Below are positions 10,101 through 22,262 of a stretch of DNA of 64,000 nt, piece after piece; the first letter of the stretch is position 1; the number at the start of each line of letters is the position of its first letter. Source of the stretch: Panorpa germanica (taxonomy: Eukaryota > Arthropoda > Insecta > Mecoptera > Panorpidae); NCBI GenBank assembly GCA_963678705.1, contig OY783211.1, positions 18,428,603 to 18,492,602 on the forward strand. Direction: 5' to 3'. A program made the position numbers and the translations under genes. A model generated the notes under the pieces. The model ran no database searches. It was not told the origin of the DNA and was given only the letters and a program-made list of their open reading frames with translations.

Positions 10101-12954
10101 GTAATTAATTATGAAATTGTTAATTCGCGTTCAAGGTATTTCTATAAATAATAACATCGGTTTAAGAATAAAATTGTGGAACACAATAATAAATGCTTAA
10201 AGAAGCAGCCGTACATAAATAAAAGATATAATTTATTGTAATTTTATGCTTATATTAATAATACCTTTTAATTATTATTACTATCTTTTAATTACATATT
10301 ATCCATACGGTTTAGAACCGGAAGCATCGTTTAGCAGTACGACCAACGTTACATGAACACAATGGCCAGTATAGCTTTAACATTTTAGAGGACCATGGTC
10401 AATGATTTTCTACTTTTTGCTACAAATTGTTTTTTAAGAAGTTTTTTTTATTTGTTGACTTTGGTTTTAATATGTCACATTTTCTTTTGCAAGCCTAATT
10501 AACACACAAACAAATGCCACAACTGATCAAAGAAAAATCCCTAATTGAATAAATAATTAAAGAAATTCTTTTATAACGAACACAAAGCTTCAACACATCT
10601 GAAAGACAATTAACCAAAAATATAATTAAACAAACTTGCGCTGTTATGATCAAGGTAAATACACTCGTAAAAACATGCGGCAAGGCTTTCGCAGACATCA
10701 GGCCACGAATATTTAACGTGTAATTAGATTTAGATAATGCATTGTAGCAAATACTAATTACTTACTAATTGCTAAAAGTGCATGAAATTAATGTACGGAC
10801 GCCGAGAGTACAATGCCAGCAATCAACGGGTCATTCCCCGGTGTCCGGTCAAATTTATAATTCGTGCTAAAAATATAAAGTGAAATCTTTGTTGTGTTAG
10901 TGTGTTTGTGAAGGTAACAAGATCCTTGGCGAGTGTGTCTTATTTAAATAAATACAAGGAACTCCTCGAGTTCCAGGAAGAAAGACAAGGAGCTGAGCTG
11001 GCAAAAATGTGTGTAACCTTTAAGAATGTGCCCGTTTTATTTAGATAATGAATCACTAGAGTTGAATCAGCCAGAAGTTAGTTTTAACCAAGAACAGAAC
11101 CAAGAATTTTTACCCTATTTCTTTTTACCAAATTTAGCTGATATACATACCTAAATAATTTCCCAATTTCTTCTTCTCATACTTCCTACTCATTTTAGAA
11201 CTAACTAGATCATAAATTCCCGATGTTTTCTTAATGCGTGTAACTTAAATGTCTAAAACTCCATAAACATGTCAACAATAAGACAAGAACTCTTTCCAGA
11301 ACACCCTATTGTTCCCTTTTAATCTAGCGCCACTTGAAACGCCAGAGGACTGATAATATCAGTTACATGTGCGTTACACTTGCCGCGGGCTGCTTGACTT
11401 GTGATAAAATACAAGTCGAGTCATCTCAAGAAATTATGCCTAATATTTATACTGTTATGTTGAGTAACGCTGTCTCTTTGTATTTCAGGCTGTCCTTGTC
11501 TTCATACATTTTGTTATTGTTACTAAATGTTTTTGAAATTGTCATCGAAATCGCTTTTTTATATATTCATTTCCCGTAATTTATGAAAGTGTTGTCTAAT
11601 ATGTATTTTGTATAAAGTAAGCCACGAAATTTTAAATATTATTTTCTATCTAAGTTTTACTTTACTTCCATAGCTTTTCTTTCTCCAAATGTTAATGGGG
11701 CAATGAAATACAAATTTAGATAACAAATTGTCTTAATCTCTACCCAGGAAAACATAACTGTATGGCTTACATGACCCCCAAAATGTTAGCTAAATTATAA
11801 ATATATTATAATTAGTTTCGCTTATTTTGTTTTGTAGATATGGCAACTTACTAATACAGCGCTTAAACAGCTTAAAACTTTCTCCCACTTGTACAAGTAA
11901 TTTAGTTTAAAATATCAGAATATGCAAATTCATCATTATCCATCAAAAAGTTTAATATAACTTTATCCTCTTCCCACTTGACTCGCTGTAATACAATCTA
12001 TCTCTGTCTTCAGCATCTTTATAAGGTTCACTTCCGAGAACCTATCAGATAACGAACTATGGGTGTTAAATTCCACACTAATATTTATAACACTATCAGT
12101 TTACAACCAAGTTACATATTTTTTGTTAGTAATTATACATTTATTGATTTCTTACAAGACAAGCGGTTCACACATCGATATTATTATACCTTATCGCATG
12201 ATATATTGTTTTCTTTGTTTTTCAATGCGTTCCTTATAATTTTTACAACATAATGAATCCACACGATGGTATTCAATCAAATCAAACAGATAATTATGAA
12301 GAGCTGACAAGCTGAAGAAATGTCGGTGTGGTTAAAAAAGAAGCACACTGAATGAATCTTCTATTTAAATGAATTTGACAGCTGTGAAATGAATAGCTTT
12401 CAAAAAATCTAATTACTACATTCCTATACCTTACTACTAACCTAAGTAACACAGAGTGTATCATATTCGTAGAAAATATTAAAGAGTAAGTTAAGAAAGA
12501 ATTAATTCCAACATCACATCCAAGCTGCACACTCTAGTATAAGATGTATGGAAAGTGTCGCAGATTTCGACATATCAAGATTTATTTTTATAATGTCGTG
12601 TAGTAGTAAAAGCATTGACTATGATCGCTTGCTACCAATGAATTGGAAACTAATACGGATTGCTTTGTAATATAACTTTTAGACCCATATTAAAGTTAAA
12701 ACAACCTTGCCACTACTTCAATTTAATTCAATTTTTGTCTCGCCAAGAAAAATTCATTGACTGGATAATTTATGTAAAATATTTAGCCGGAGAATACTTG
12801 TTATTTTCTGGGTATTATGAATATCTTTTGGTTTAGTCTCTTGGTCTCCTGGTCTGGGAGTCACTCGGCAAGTTCTTCACGCTCTGGGTGGGCTAGTGAT
12901 TTCAAATAATCAAAGTTACCATTTACCTGTACCTCTACCTATGTCTGTTTGTAG
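7157..12954. other. Long AT-rich stretch, probably intron
   Basis: Taken as part of the intron before exon 6866-7156. The open frames here (7565-7771, 8080-8343, 8599-8808, 9177-9422, 10495-10698, 11334-11579, 12059-12530) have random AT-rich composition or are open on both strands without splice signals. A TATAAAG near 10879 followed by a donor-like GAAG|GTAACA near 10911 could be a plus-strand noncoding first exon, but I would not call it. No repeats matching elsewhere were noticed. Confidence 0.5.
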
Positions 12955-13076
12955 TGAACATGGCAACATCACCATGCAATTATCAAAGGAAGGTATTCGC
13001 CATTGCGGACCCAAACACGACCTGGGGTTCGCTATCAGGGGAATTGGTATTTGTGCATAATTATGATAATTTATAA
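12955..13076 (+). CDS. Possible plus-strand terminal exon, 38 codons, weak
   Basis: A strong pyrimidine-rich acceptor (CTATGTCTGTTTGTAG) precedes an open frame that reads N, then MATSPCNYQRKVFAIADPNT, then TWGSLSGELVFVHNYDNL and a TAA stop at 13074. GC is higher than in the surrounding DNA and the residue mix is protein-like. Against this, the opposite strand is also open over the same bases (12916-13104), and no upstream partner exon is known. A fragment of an unrecognised mobile element would look the same. I do not recognise the sequence. Confidence 0.25.
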
Positions 13077-13136
13077 CGTTCTTTTGTGGGTCATTCAAGG
13101 CCATTCGATAAGTATTTAGTAGAGTGTTGTTCCATA

Positions 13137-13209
13137 TTAAGGGCCATCTCCACTAGCGTAAAAAGATGTTTCCGTAAAGAAATATTGTCCCAGTAGAGAC
13201 AGTCCTTAA
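13137..13209. mobile_element. Miniature TIR element flanked by TTAA
   Basis: Both ends carry TTAA. Inside, the left end reads GGGCCATCTCCACTAGCG and the right end, read on the other strand, GGACTGTCTCTACTGGGA. These are imperfect terminal repeats of about 18 bases around a 33-base centre. TTAA duplication is typical of piggyBac-type insertion, but the ends do not match the usual CCC start, so the superfamily is open. Confidence 0.5.
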
Positions 13210-14071
13210 CATTCTTTTCATCAAATATAAATCTAAAAATCTACTTACATAAAATGACTAACAATTTTTATAATAATGAAATTGTTATATCTATCAGTAA
13301 TTGCCAGTAGCAACGGTGTTACTACCAGGTATGCAGGTGTATCAGGTTACAAAATAAAGAAGATAAAATAAATGAATTTACAAGTATAACGCCATCAGTT
13401 ACAATTACAACTTATAGTAGACATGTAATTGAATATCTACAACGACTAGACGAGCGTAGAAGTATTAACAAAAAAAATTCTAAGAAAATGATATAACATA
13501 TGTACTTTAATTTCAGTTAGGAAAATTAAAATAATTTGATCAAGGTGTTTTTGCTACTGTATTTGTAATCAATTAACACCATTAACTGTTTTATTCTAAT
13601 CCATTATTCGCATTTCTTGGGCATATTTATCATCCATTTGGAAGTAAAATATTTAATCCAAATTATAGAAACAGCTTTTCTAAATCCGTTTACTTTTTTA
13701 TCTCAGTATTACATAATGAATGTATTTTTACCTAATTACTAAACAAATAGAAGTAAACATATGGTTCACCTCTACGTAAATTCATTGTTAGCGTTTCACT
13801 TAAACGGTCAAGAGTAGATGGTCATAAGACCACGTGGTCTTAGCGTGTGTTAATGTGAGAATACATAAGCTTAAGTTAACTAGACAACATCTATTGAACT
13901 CGGGTGAAATAAGTTAAGGAGAAGTAATCAGTTATCGTCGTATGGATCTTGTAAGACAGAAGTCGAAGAGCAATGACCAGAAGTTCAGAGTTTATTCGAA
14001 AAACAATATACAAGAATGTTAGCAAACAAATTGTAAATAACATAGTCTAAAGCAGAGCCGAACTAGGAGCT
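13210..14071. other. AT-rich stretch, no gene seen
   Basis: No useful open frame, splice-site pair or repeat was noticed between the miniature element and the mariner relic. Confidence 0.6.
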
Positions 14072-14366
14072 TTATTTACCAACATAGTCTCCTTTAAGGT
14101 TGATACATTTAGTCCAACGTTTTCTCAATTCTTTTTATTCCTTCCAAATAATAGGTTTTCTCAAAATAGATGTTTGTTTTGAACCAAATATCTTACCGCG
14201 CAGCCATTTCTTCTTGTTTGGAAACAAGAAATGGTCGCAGTGGGCTAAATCTGGATAATATGCTAGATGGGGTAGCAGTTCGTTGCCTAATTTATGAAGT
14301 TTTCCCATGGTGACTACCCACTCAATCCCAATCGCGGCATCCATCGCGCGGATAGCAGCTTTCAAC
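14072..14366 (-). pseudogene. mariner transposase C-terminal relic
   Basis: The minus-strand translation carries the mariner signature ELLPHLAYYPDLAHCDHFLF, which corresponds to the PHPPYSPDLAPxDxxLF block around the third catalytic aspartate. The Asp is kept. It continues as KKKWLRGKIFGSKQ and, after an in-frame stop at 14135-14137, as KELRKRWTKCINLKGDYVGK, matching the usual mariner end (RWxKCIxLxGDYVEK). The final stop is at 14072. The upstream part, beginning MKAAIRAMDAAIGIEW, does not look like the DDE core, so the 5' two thirds are lost or rearranged. The copy is nonfunctional. Confidence 0.85.
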
Positions 14367-16971
14367 GGCTGTCAGACACAAAATATATATATGACGTAGC
14401 TTGCTCAAAATTTGCGCGGGAAATTCAAAGAGTCACTGAATTATCAAATTACCCATTTTGTGATCTTATATAGTAATAAGAGATTCTCCCGTTTAATAAC
14501 AATTAACACTTGACTCCGATTACTTTTCTTAGCGCATCCAATTGTTGTGATCTTCATCTTTATCTTCAATGTTTTATTTATAAAAGTTCGGATATAAGGA
14601 AGTAAGTACCACATTGTCGCAGTAAACCAGATTAAGGTAATGTGAATGTAAAAATGATGTAGTCAATTATGACTAGTTTACATTAATTTCGCGTGAGACA
14701 TAAGAAAAGGTAAAGGTTTAACTAGATAACTATGATAAACACCTATATTGCATAACACTTCCGCCCTTCATTACTCCTGCCATATCATTTACAATAAATG
14801 TTGTGGAAATACATCACTCTTCAACAAATTTAACGCTTACAATGTTTTAATATCATCATTAAAAAAACTACATGCTACATGTCAAATTTTTTGTAGGTCA
14901 TAACCGGACGGTAAAAATAATCCAAAACGTTGAACATTTTCTTCCTAGTCTCAATGCATCTAGCAGCATCATCTGATCTAAGTAGTTCATTAGTTTACCA
15001 TACATTTAGAAGACATTTTATTACATTTCAATTATAGCTACCACGCTAATTGCTCTAATCTTTAAAGCGTAATATAGGTTCCAGGTTCCAGCGTACATCG
15101 AAGCATCGAGTCCTACATTACACCTGCATACCTATAGCGCATAGACCTGTATCTATACCTACACCTAACATTTACTAAGTAAATTACATATCATTAATAA
15201 TTTTACGCCATCTGTTGAAATTATTATTTAGCTACTTTATGTTAATATTTCTAAGCAGTTGTTAAAGATATTTTTTATTTATTAAATGTTTACGGAATGT
15301 GAAGAAACTTTCTTTTGGAGATGGTAATATCATGGTAAGAAGGGTGTGTCGCCTGGTAGTAGCATTAGGCATTACATTTATGGCTTTATACAATTTCGAT
15401 TTTAAGGGAGTGTTATTATATTAAAATACGTGTATGAAGATAGCTTTTATTACATTTGGAAAAGAAAGGATAGTCTTCTAACAAAGCTGTGCAGTTACAT
15501 GTCATTTTCTTTTTTTCTCCATTGTAGTTATAGTTTTTATATTATGTACACATCGTTATATCATCGCTGACATTCCATCGCCTGCACACAATGTATCTTG
15601 TCCTAGGTTCCGAAGCACAAAATATTGAAGCATTGGTTTTAACGATAATAATACATACTTATTTATTAAAAAAAGCCCACATCCAATATGTGAACAATGT
15701 AACAACCAACTAACAGTAAAGCCTATTATTCTTCAATTCTCATATACTGATCGCACAGACAAAACTGTAATATTCTTAAAGACTATAAGCATATATTTTA
15801 AAGCAGGGAAAGTCTAAAAAATCTTATTGACTGTATCAATGAAACTAATTTCATCTCTATATTTTAAATACCTATAGACTATAAAATACGCATTACAAAT
15901 ATTTATAAATGTATATATTGTTTTAAGTGTTAATATCTATGAAAAGTTGATGACTCAAATACATATTTACACAAAACAATAATAATAATTATAAATAATC
16001 ATATCCGTATGCGATTCAATATATAACAGAATTACGGATTTATTTCGGTGTTATTATTTTTCACAGTGCAGGGAGGTCTAAAGTATTTTTTCATCCAATC
16101 GTTTTGCCAGCTTTGAAATAACGCAGCAGTGCAAGCTCAATATGTTAAATAAGTGATAGAATATAGGAAAGTAATTTTCAAGAGTTTATATTACAATCAT
16201 TGTCAAGGTGCTACCAGTCTTTATTTTGAAGAAAGCTTGATCGCAACCTGAGTCACATACTAAATAATCTCTTCGAAAAACTAAAGTATCTATTCTTTTA
16301 CTTAGAGATTCAATTGATCTTATTTTAATTCATCTAATAAGTGTTGACATGAAAGTAATCAACAACAAATTAACTAACAACAAAAAATAATTAACATAAT
16401 GAAATCCGTTTCGTCCTTGTGTTGTCTTGTATGTTAGTGTGGTTACTCGACAATTATTATTTGACAAGTCACTTTACTTCAGACTTCAGACAACAAACCT
16501 CTGATTACAATTTAGTCAGTTCACTTAGTCTAATTTAAATAATGTAAATCCATGACGTCACGCGTGGTCAAGACGTTGTGGTACGAACTGTAACGAATAC
16601 CTCAATTGTTTTTTAATTTTCGGTTTTAAACTCATTTGCATAACATGGTATGGGTATTCACATTCATATATTAGTATCAGTTGATAGCGCCTCATTATCT
16701 TTAAGATTCAAGGCGCTTTGCTTGGAGGATTATTTATAGGATTTAATTTGTTAATTCATCGCGAAGGTCATCTTCGTTTCTATCGTTAACTGGTGTGATT
16801 ACACTAGAGTGTGTTACATTTGCAATGAATTAAGATTATGACATTGAAGTTTTGCTCGTTTTGTTAAATTTATTAAGTTTAAGTTTAAATTGAAGTAAAT
16901 ATAATCTGAACAAGTTCTTTTAAAGTATTAAAGTCATTTAGAATAGCTATAAAATTTTATACATTTATAGC
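14367..16971. other. AT-rich stretch, no gene seen
   Basis: Very AT-rich with no long open frame. The short GC-richer patch near 16550-16600 has palindromic-looking CACGCGTGG-type sequence but no coding frame. Taken as intron. Confidence 0.55.
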
Positions 16972-17227
16972 CATAAAGATATAAGAATAGAGTGCGCAAA
17001 AGTACGGTCGCGTATAAGAGGAAGTGATAAAAACAAAGAGAGAGATAGCTGCCGAGTGTTCTATCTGTTTCTTTTTAGCTGAGCCCTGTGACTGGAGCTA
17101 CTAGCTGATTGGCAGTGAGGTAGGAGGTAACCAAGCAAGCAGACGCTATAACACTCAGCAGCTATCTCTCTCTTTGCCCTTATAGCAGTATTCAACCTCT
17201 TGCGCACTCTATTCTTATACCTCTATG
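16972..17227. mobile_element. 256-bp MITE with perfect 8-bp target duplication
   Basis: The element is flanked on both sides by TTTATAGC (16964-16971 and 17228-17235). The left end begins CATAAAGATATAAG, and the right end read on the other strand begins CATAGAGGTATAAG. Both continue with TATAAGAATAGAGTGCGCAA. A second matching block further in, AAAGAGAGAGATAGCTGC, occurs on both arms, so the arms are about 90 bases with gaps. An 8-bp duplication with CA ... TG ends fits hAT- or P-like transposases. It is non-coding and therefore moved by another element's enzyme. The intact duplication suggests a fairly recent insertion. Confidence 0.9.
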
Positions 17228-17235
17228 TTTATAGC

Positions 17236-18110
17236 TGTGTCCCAAGTAAAATATTACATGAATGTAAAATAAACATCAATATTATGGATATATTTTGCGA
17301 ACATATTCTGACAATTTTTTATGATTATTTGTTATGTTTGACTTTGTAGAAAACACCTCTTTCTAATAGTTTTCGCTCTTTCTGTTTTTTTTGTACTATT
17401 TCCACAAATAACACATTAAAAAGTTCGATGGATGACATATAGATAACACCACTATCGACAAATCTATATGAGTTTTAGATAGTACCATCCTTCAAACGAT
17501 ATGTGTGAAAATTTCATGACATTCCGAGCATTAGTGCACTAGTGATAGTGGTTTTAGTGATGCTCCTTTTGTAATTAATCGGAAAAAATACCGAGTCTGA
17601 ACGATTGCTTTACTTGAACGGTATACACATCTATCGCAGATGAGCCCCCAAATAAATCTGGAGTTGCAGACTTCAGACTAGTCAGCTCAATCTAACGTTT
17701 AACAATTTTTCTAAATATTTAATGTCGGCACATGACTTGTCGACTTGTCATCTTTTGTGAAACGCAAGAACGTTTCTAAAATCCATGTGTTAATTAATTT
17801 TAATGACTTTAATTACACAGACCGTTAAATCGCGTGTTAAATTACAACTCGACCATGTTTAAAGTACTTGTTGTAACGTAAAAGCATAGAATCGTGTAAA
17901 TAAAGAGACTTTGAGGAATCTGACTCTTGTCTTGTAATGTAAAATTGTCTTTAAAGTATGTCGTACTTCTTTTGTTGTAAAGATAAAAGAAAAATGATCC
18001 GACTGAAACATCTGCGTCTCCTTTGAAGTATTTTAAACTATGTGTAGTTAAATATGTGTATGGTATCCTTTTTAAGTTCTTTATTAGGTTATCTTTTCAA
18101 TAGAAGTAAG
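17236..18110. other. AT-rich stretch, no gene seen
   Basis: No open frame, repeat or splice-site pair worth reporting. Confidence 0.6.
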
Positions 18111-18300
18111 ACTAGAGACACAGAGAAGTTAAAAGGCTCTTACAGTGTGCGATATGCCTAACAAAGTACATATATAACATGTACACAGTCTCTGGGAGAA
18201 ATGTGGTACAATGTGTGACAAGACGTGATAATTGCGGAGTAGATACAATAAGGACGGAGCTTATATGACCCTTAACACTGCCACAGTTAAAATTGAATGA
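18111..18300. repeat. Diverged relative of the ACGTCACAC MITE family
   Basis: The segment ACAATGTGTGACAAGACGTGATAA matches in part the bodies of copies at 47464-47692 (CACAATGTGTGACAAGAT) and 4606-4892 on the other strand. The ends are not recognisable. A 66-residue open frame on the minus strand is a by-product. Confidence 0.4.
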
Positions 18301-20536
18301 GTGTTGCGACAATTCAAATTTCTAATTAAAATTTAAGAATTTCTAATATCTAATATCGCTCACTAAGTTTAAAATCTATAAAAAAAATAAACAAATATCT
18401 ATATTTGTTCCTAATCGTGATAAAATAGTGCAAGAATACGTGATTGTCTAAATTAGATCAAGGGTACCATAGAGTTCCGGGTTGAACTACTACTAGATTT
18501 TAATTGTTAAATACAATTACTTTTGATTATACTAAAAATCATGATTAAAATGAATCAATCACTATGACGTGTATATTAAATAATTTAAATTACATAGTAG
18601 TACATTTAATATTTATATAAAACAAGTACAATGAATTTTAGTTGATAAATTGAATTGTAACAAAGTCATTAAGAAGTGAAAGTTTTTTCTTTTTTTGTTA
18701 AATCATCTGTCATACACAAAAAACTACAACTAACACGAAAACAGTGTTTGAAATAGTTTTGAAGACTGAGAGTGAGGACTTGGTTCTTGAATAGACGAGA
18801 ACCGGTTTGTTCTAATCACAGAATCGAACTAGAAATTAGAATACCTTTAAAATAAATATTTAATAAAAATGTTAGTATAATAGTTAGTAAATTAGTATAT
18901 TTATGATAATGAGAGTGAAACAACCACATTTAAAGGCTCACTTCATAGTAAAAATTGTTAATGGATCTAATTAATTTCCGGACATTAATAAATAAAAATG
19001 TTTTTACTTAGGAAAAACTAGAATATTGACTGATTGCAATTAAAAACACAAAAGTCCAATCTGTCTATGTTACATTGGTATCTGCTTAACAAAATTACGT
19101 AAATTTTAGGTATATTTTATGTAACAAAAAGACGTAAATTAATAATATTTATACATAACATTAGATATAATTTATTTATTTACTCCGTTATTATGTAATG
19201 ACGAATGTACTATGTAATTGAGGCTAGCAACCAACATCTGTAATTATATGTTCATTAAAATAATGATACGACAGAAACACATTATTAAAATCGGGCGTTT
19301 ATGTTTCGATAATTTCACTTACTCATTTTTACTTTATTTATCTTTACTTTGACAACTCTTTAGTAAAGATGCAAACCCTTTTTAAATATTAAATCAGCGC
19401 CATCTATTAAATGAATCCTTTATCTTAACCTGCTATGTTTTATTTCAACTTCCGATGCATTTTTCTTTAACTACTCCGCCTCTGCTAACTAGTGACATAT
19501 GTTTACTTTTAGTTGGCTTTTAATTTTAGTAATTTATTATAATTAGAAGACATATATTAATTACGGGAAATATTTTTTTGATATTATTTTATATTTTAAG
19601 AATACAAATAACTAATCAAAATGATTAATATTTAACAAATATCATTTGTCGTATTTTCTTTGTAAATTAATTCTCTTAATACTGTAATCAATAAATAACA
19701 TAATAATTATAAGTATGAGCACATACAGTTTCATGGAGGTCAGAAGTCCCGGAGATTTGAACTTTGAACCCACATAAAATAATTGTTATCAATGATAGAA
19801 CATGCAATGTTATTAAAATGGATTTGTCTTTGAACGCTGCTTCTATCTCTAAGAACATTTATTAGCATTTAGCGATTAGGATTGTTTATAATATTACATG
19901 TCACTTATTTGTTACAGCTCCAATTTCAAATTATTTCTATTTCTAAAACAAGTTCTACTATATAAAATCGACGTAATTCGTTCACGAAGGTTTTGTAAAT
20001 CAGATAAAGTATATAGAAAACCGAGTACTCGAAAACCGCGATACTTTATATAAGAAGTGTTCGAATTTGTCGTTGTTAAGAATAACTCTCGTGTCCAGGT
20101 CTTAAGATATTGGAGGCTAAATATCTTGTGGAACATCACAATTCAGACTCGTTGTCATACTAATTTAATTTTTGAATACATGCATACGGCACACTTGTTA
20201 TCCTTCGTATTATAAATTCTGTAACATTTGTTTGCTTTAAAATAATCGCTACACACAAACGCCCAGACGAATTGAATTGATTAGTTATCAGTATCGTTAT
20301 CAGAATCACTGAACGAAATTAATCAATAACACTTTATGATTCAATAACGAAGTCAATAATTTTCCTTATTTAATCGATGTAGTGTTTGTTTTAGATCAAA
20401 AACCCGTAGACTGTTCGACGGTTAACTTGCTAACTTGAAATTCAATTAATGGTTAAGTAATAATTACATTAATTTGATATCTAATAAGAGCATTAAATAC
20501 ATAACACAAAGTTCTTTAACAGTATCCCTATCTTGT
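18301..20536. other. AT-rich stretch, no gene seen
   Basis: Strongly AT-rich. An open frame on the minus strand at 19912-20139 has no support. Taken as intron or intergenic DNA. Confidence 0.6.
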
Positions 20537-20773
20537 AGACCCCCTCCTTAATGTTATGACGTCATTTTTGTAGCTCCAACCAAAATAAATTGTATCTAGT
20601 AACAAGCCTAAATGAATTTTTTATAATATGAATCTCGCTAGAGGTTTCGTTCGCGGCTGTCTTGTATTTTTCTTTTTTAGAAGTCAAATTTTAGATTAGA
20701 TCTGACGTGAAAGCCTAGGACTCATAACCCCCCCCCCCCCTTTTCACGTATTACGTAATTAATGGATTACCCC
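20537..20773. mobile_element. ACGTCACAC MITE family, copy C
   Basis: The body contains AGAAGTCAAATTTTAGATTAGATCTGACG, close to the copy at 44679-44950. The right end, ACGTAATTAATGGATTACCC, matches the right end there. A run of 13 C (20728-20740) marks the C-rich segment seen in the other copies. The left end is decayed. Confidence 0.65.
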
Positions 20774-21314
20774 TAAATACACCACATTACCACAAAATTT
20801 AAAAAATGTAACTGATATTTTTCACTCTTTTTTATTCACGATTTTTAACAATATGTACTACATTTCTTGTATGTAGGTATTTCAAAAAACAAACAGAATC
20901 TGTTTGTATGGTGTAAATACTTGAGCATACATAATGGTACAGGTCTATAAATATAAAAATGTAATCCTTGTGATAAGATAAACTATTTTTAGGGACTTAT
21001 CTAGTGAAGGACAATGCCTTCTTGTAGACTGTATTCTTCAACAGACTTCTATTAGACTCAATTCAATTCAATAGACTGAAAATAGTTAACCTAGCTGATG
21101 GAATTGATGTTTTTATAGGTTTCACAGCTTTTTTAGTGACTGGGTACTATTGCATTTGTCTTTTGGGACCGAAAACAAATCGGTTATTTAAGTGACCCAT
21201 TTCTTGCAAAAGTGCAGTACCGCCAGTGCTCTAGATTTAATTTTATATTAATTACAAAACGAATGTACTTTTACCAGAAAAAAGAAATTGAAATTTTGGC
21301 CATTGTTGATGCTT
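20774..21314. other. AT-rich stretch, no gene seen
   Basis: Nothing supported between two MITE fragments. Confidence 0.6.
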
Positions 21315-21388
21315 ATTACCCCCCTTGCAATTTCTTGTCATAGTTTGGGCACCCCCATTTGCTTGTGATGTAATTAACGAATGGCTTA
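21315..21388. repeat. ACGTCACAC MITE family, right-end fragment
   Basis: A C-rich segment and TTTCTTGTCATAG lead to the end GTGATGTAATTAACGAATGG, matching the right end of the copies at 20773 and 44950. The left part is missing. Confidence 0.5.
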
Positions 21389-21708
21389 CACTTACAGAAG
21401 CCTTCAAGTATGGATTTATTTCAACCTTTTGGATCCATCACTTTTGAAACCAACTTTGCAGTTATTCTTATAGTTAACCTTGCCCAGCAAATACCCGTCC
21501 ATCATTTTTGAAATACAATATGCAAATGATACTAATAATAAAACTGATAAAAACTTTGCACATAAATTTAAATATACGACTTGTGTTCGTTCATCTAAAT
21601 GTCAGTTGATGCATTTTTAATTAATTAATGTTTTGTTAATAAGCTAAAAATATTCGCCCTGCCATTTGACTGGCATAATGTGTGTGTGTATGTGTGAACC
21701 AATTGCAG

Positions 21709-21869
21709 ATGCAGAAGCGTGCCTCAAGCGTTGCATACAATACACAGAGCAGTACAACACAGCGGGGCGGAACGAATGTCTGCCCTTTGACCCTGATGCC
21801 CGCATGATGGTGCTGTTAACGTGCAGAATTTGTGAATTATCGTGTGGGTACACCAGCCGTCGTCACTGA
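21709..21869 (+). CDS. Candidate terminal exon of a cysteine-rich protein
   Basis: After an acceptor-like AACCAATTGCAG, two bases complete a codon (phase 1 entry) and 52 codons follow to a TGA at 21867. The frame reads AEACLKRCIQYTEQYNTAGR, then NECLPFDPDARMM, then VLLTCRICELSCGYTSRRH. It holds six cysteines in C-x3-C ... C ... C-x2-C-x3-C order, which suggests a disulfide-bonded or metal-binding C-terminus. GC is near 50%, far above the surroundings, and third positions look used. The upstream TG repeat (21680-21695) gives a weak polypyrimidine context. The opposite strand is also open here, which lowers confidence. No upstream partner exon was found, and I do not recognise the family. Confidence 0.45.
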
Positions 21870-22155
21870 GTCAATCGTCCTTGCTTAATTAGTTTAATGA
21901 ACCCCTTTTTTCTCGGTAAAAATTTGTCCGTAATTTAAATAGATTACTTAAGTGTGGGAAACTATTTTTGACATATGCTAAAGGTACTCTCACAATAGAA
22001 CAAACTACTTGCAAACTACGACTATTTCAGTATAGTGTATTTTACGAAAACACACTTTATCATGAGAGGAAATTTTTACTTTAATGTTTATCAATACCTA
22101 CGCATCCCAGTACATAATTTGGTGAAATACATCGTTAAGAGAAGTTTCTGTTCCC
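21870..22155. other. AT-rich stretch after the candidate exon
   Basis: No further coding. A possible polyadenylation signal, AAATAAAAAA, lies further on at about 22342, within plausible 3' UTR distance if the plus-strand exon is real. Confidence 0.3.
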
Positions 22156-22262
22156 TTGTTCACTCTATTTATAGTTCGCATCAACGTCGTTTAGATTCTG
22201 ACAGGTGAAGTGGTTTCCCCATTAGTAGCAAATTACTCTTTCATCAGAAAATTAATAGGTTT
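22156..22262. repeat. Dispersed repeat family, copy 2
   Basis: ATAGTTCGCATCAACGTCG and GACAGGTGAAGTGGTTTCC match the start of the copy at 3138-3330. The TATGAACGACTG part is missing or decayed. Confidence 0.55.
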
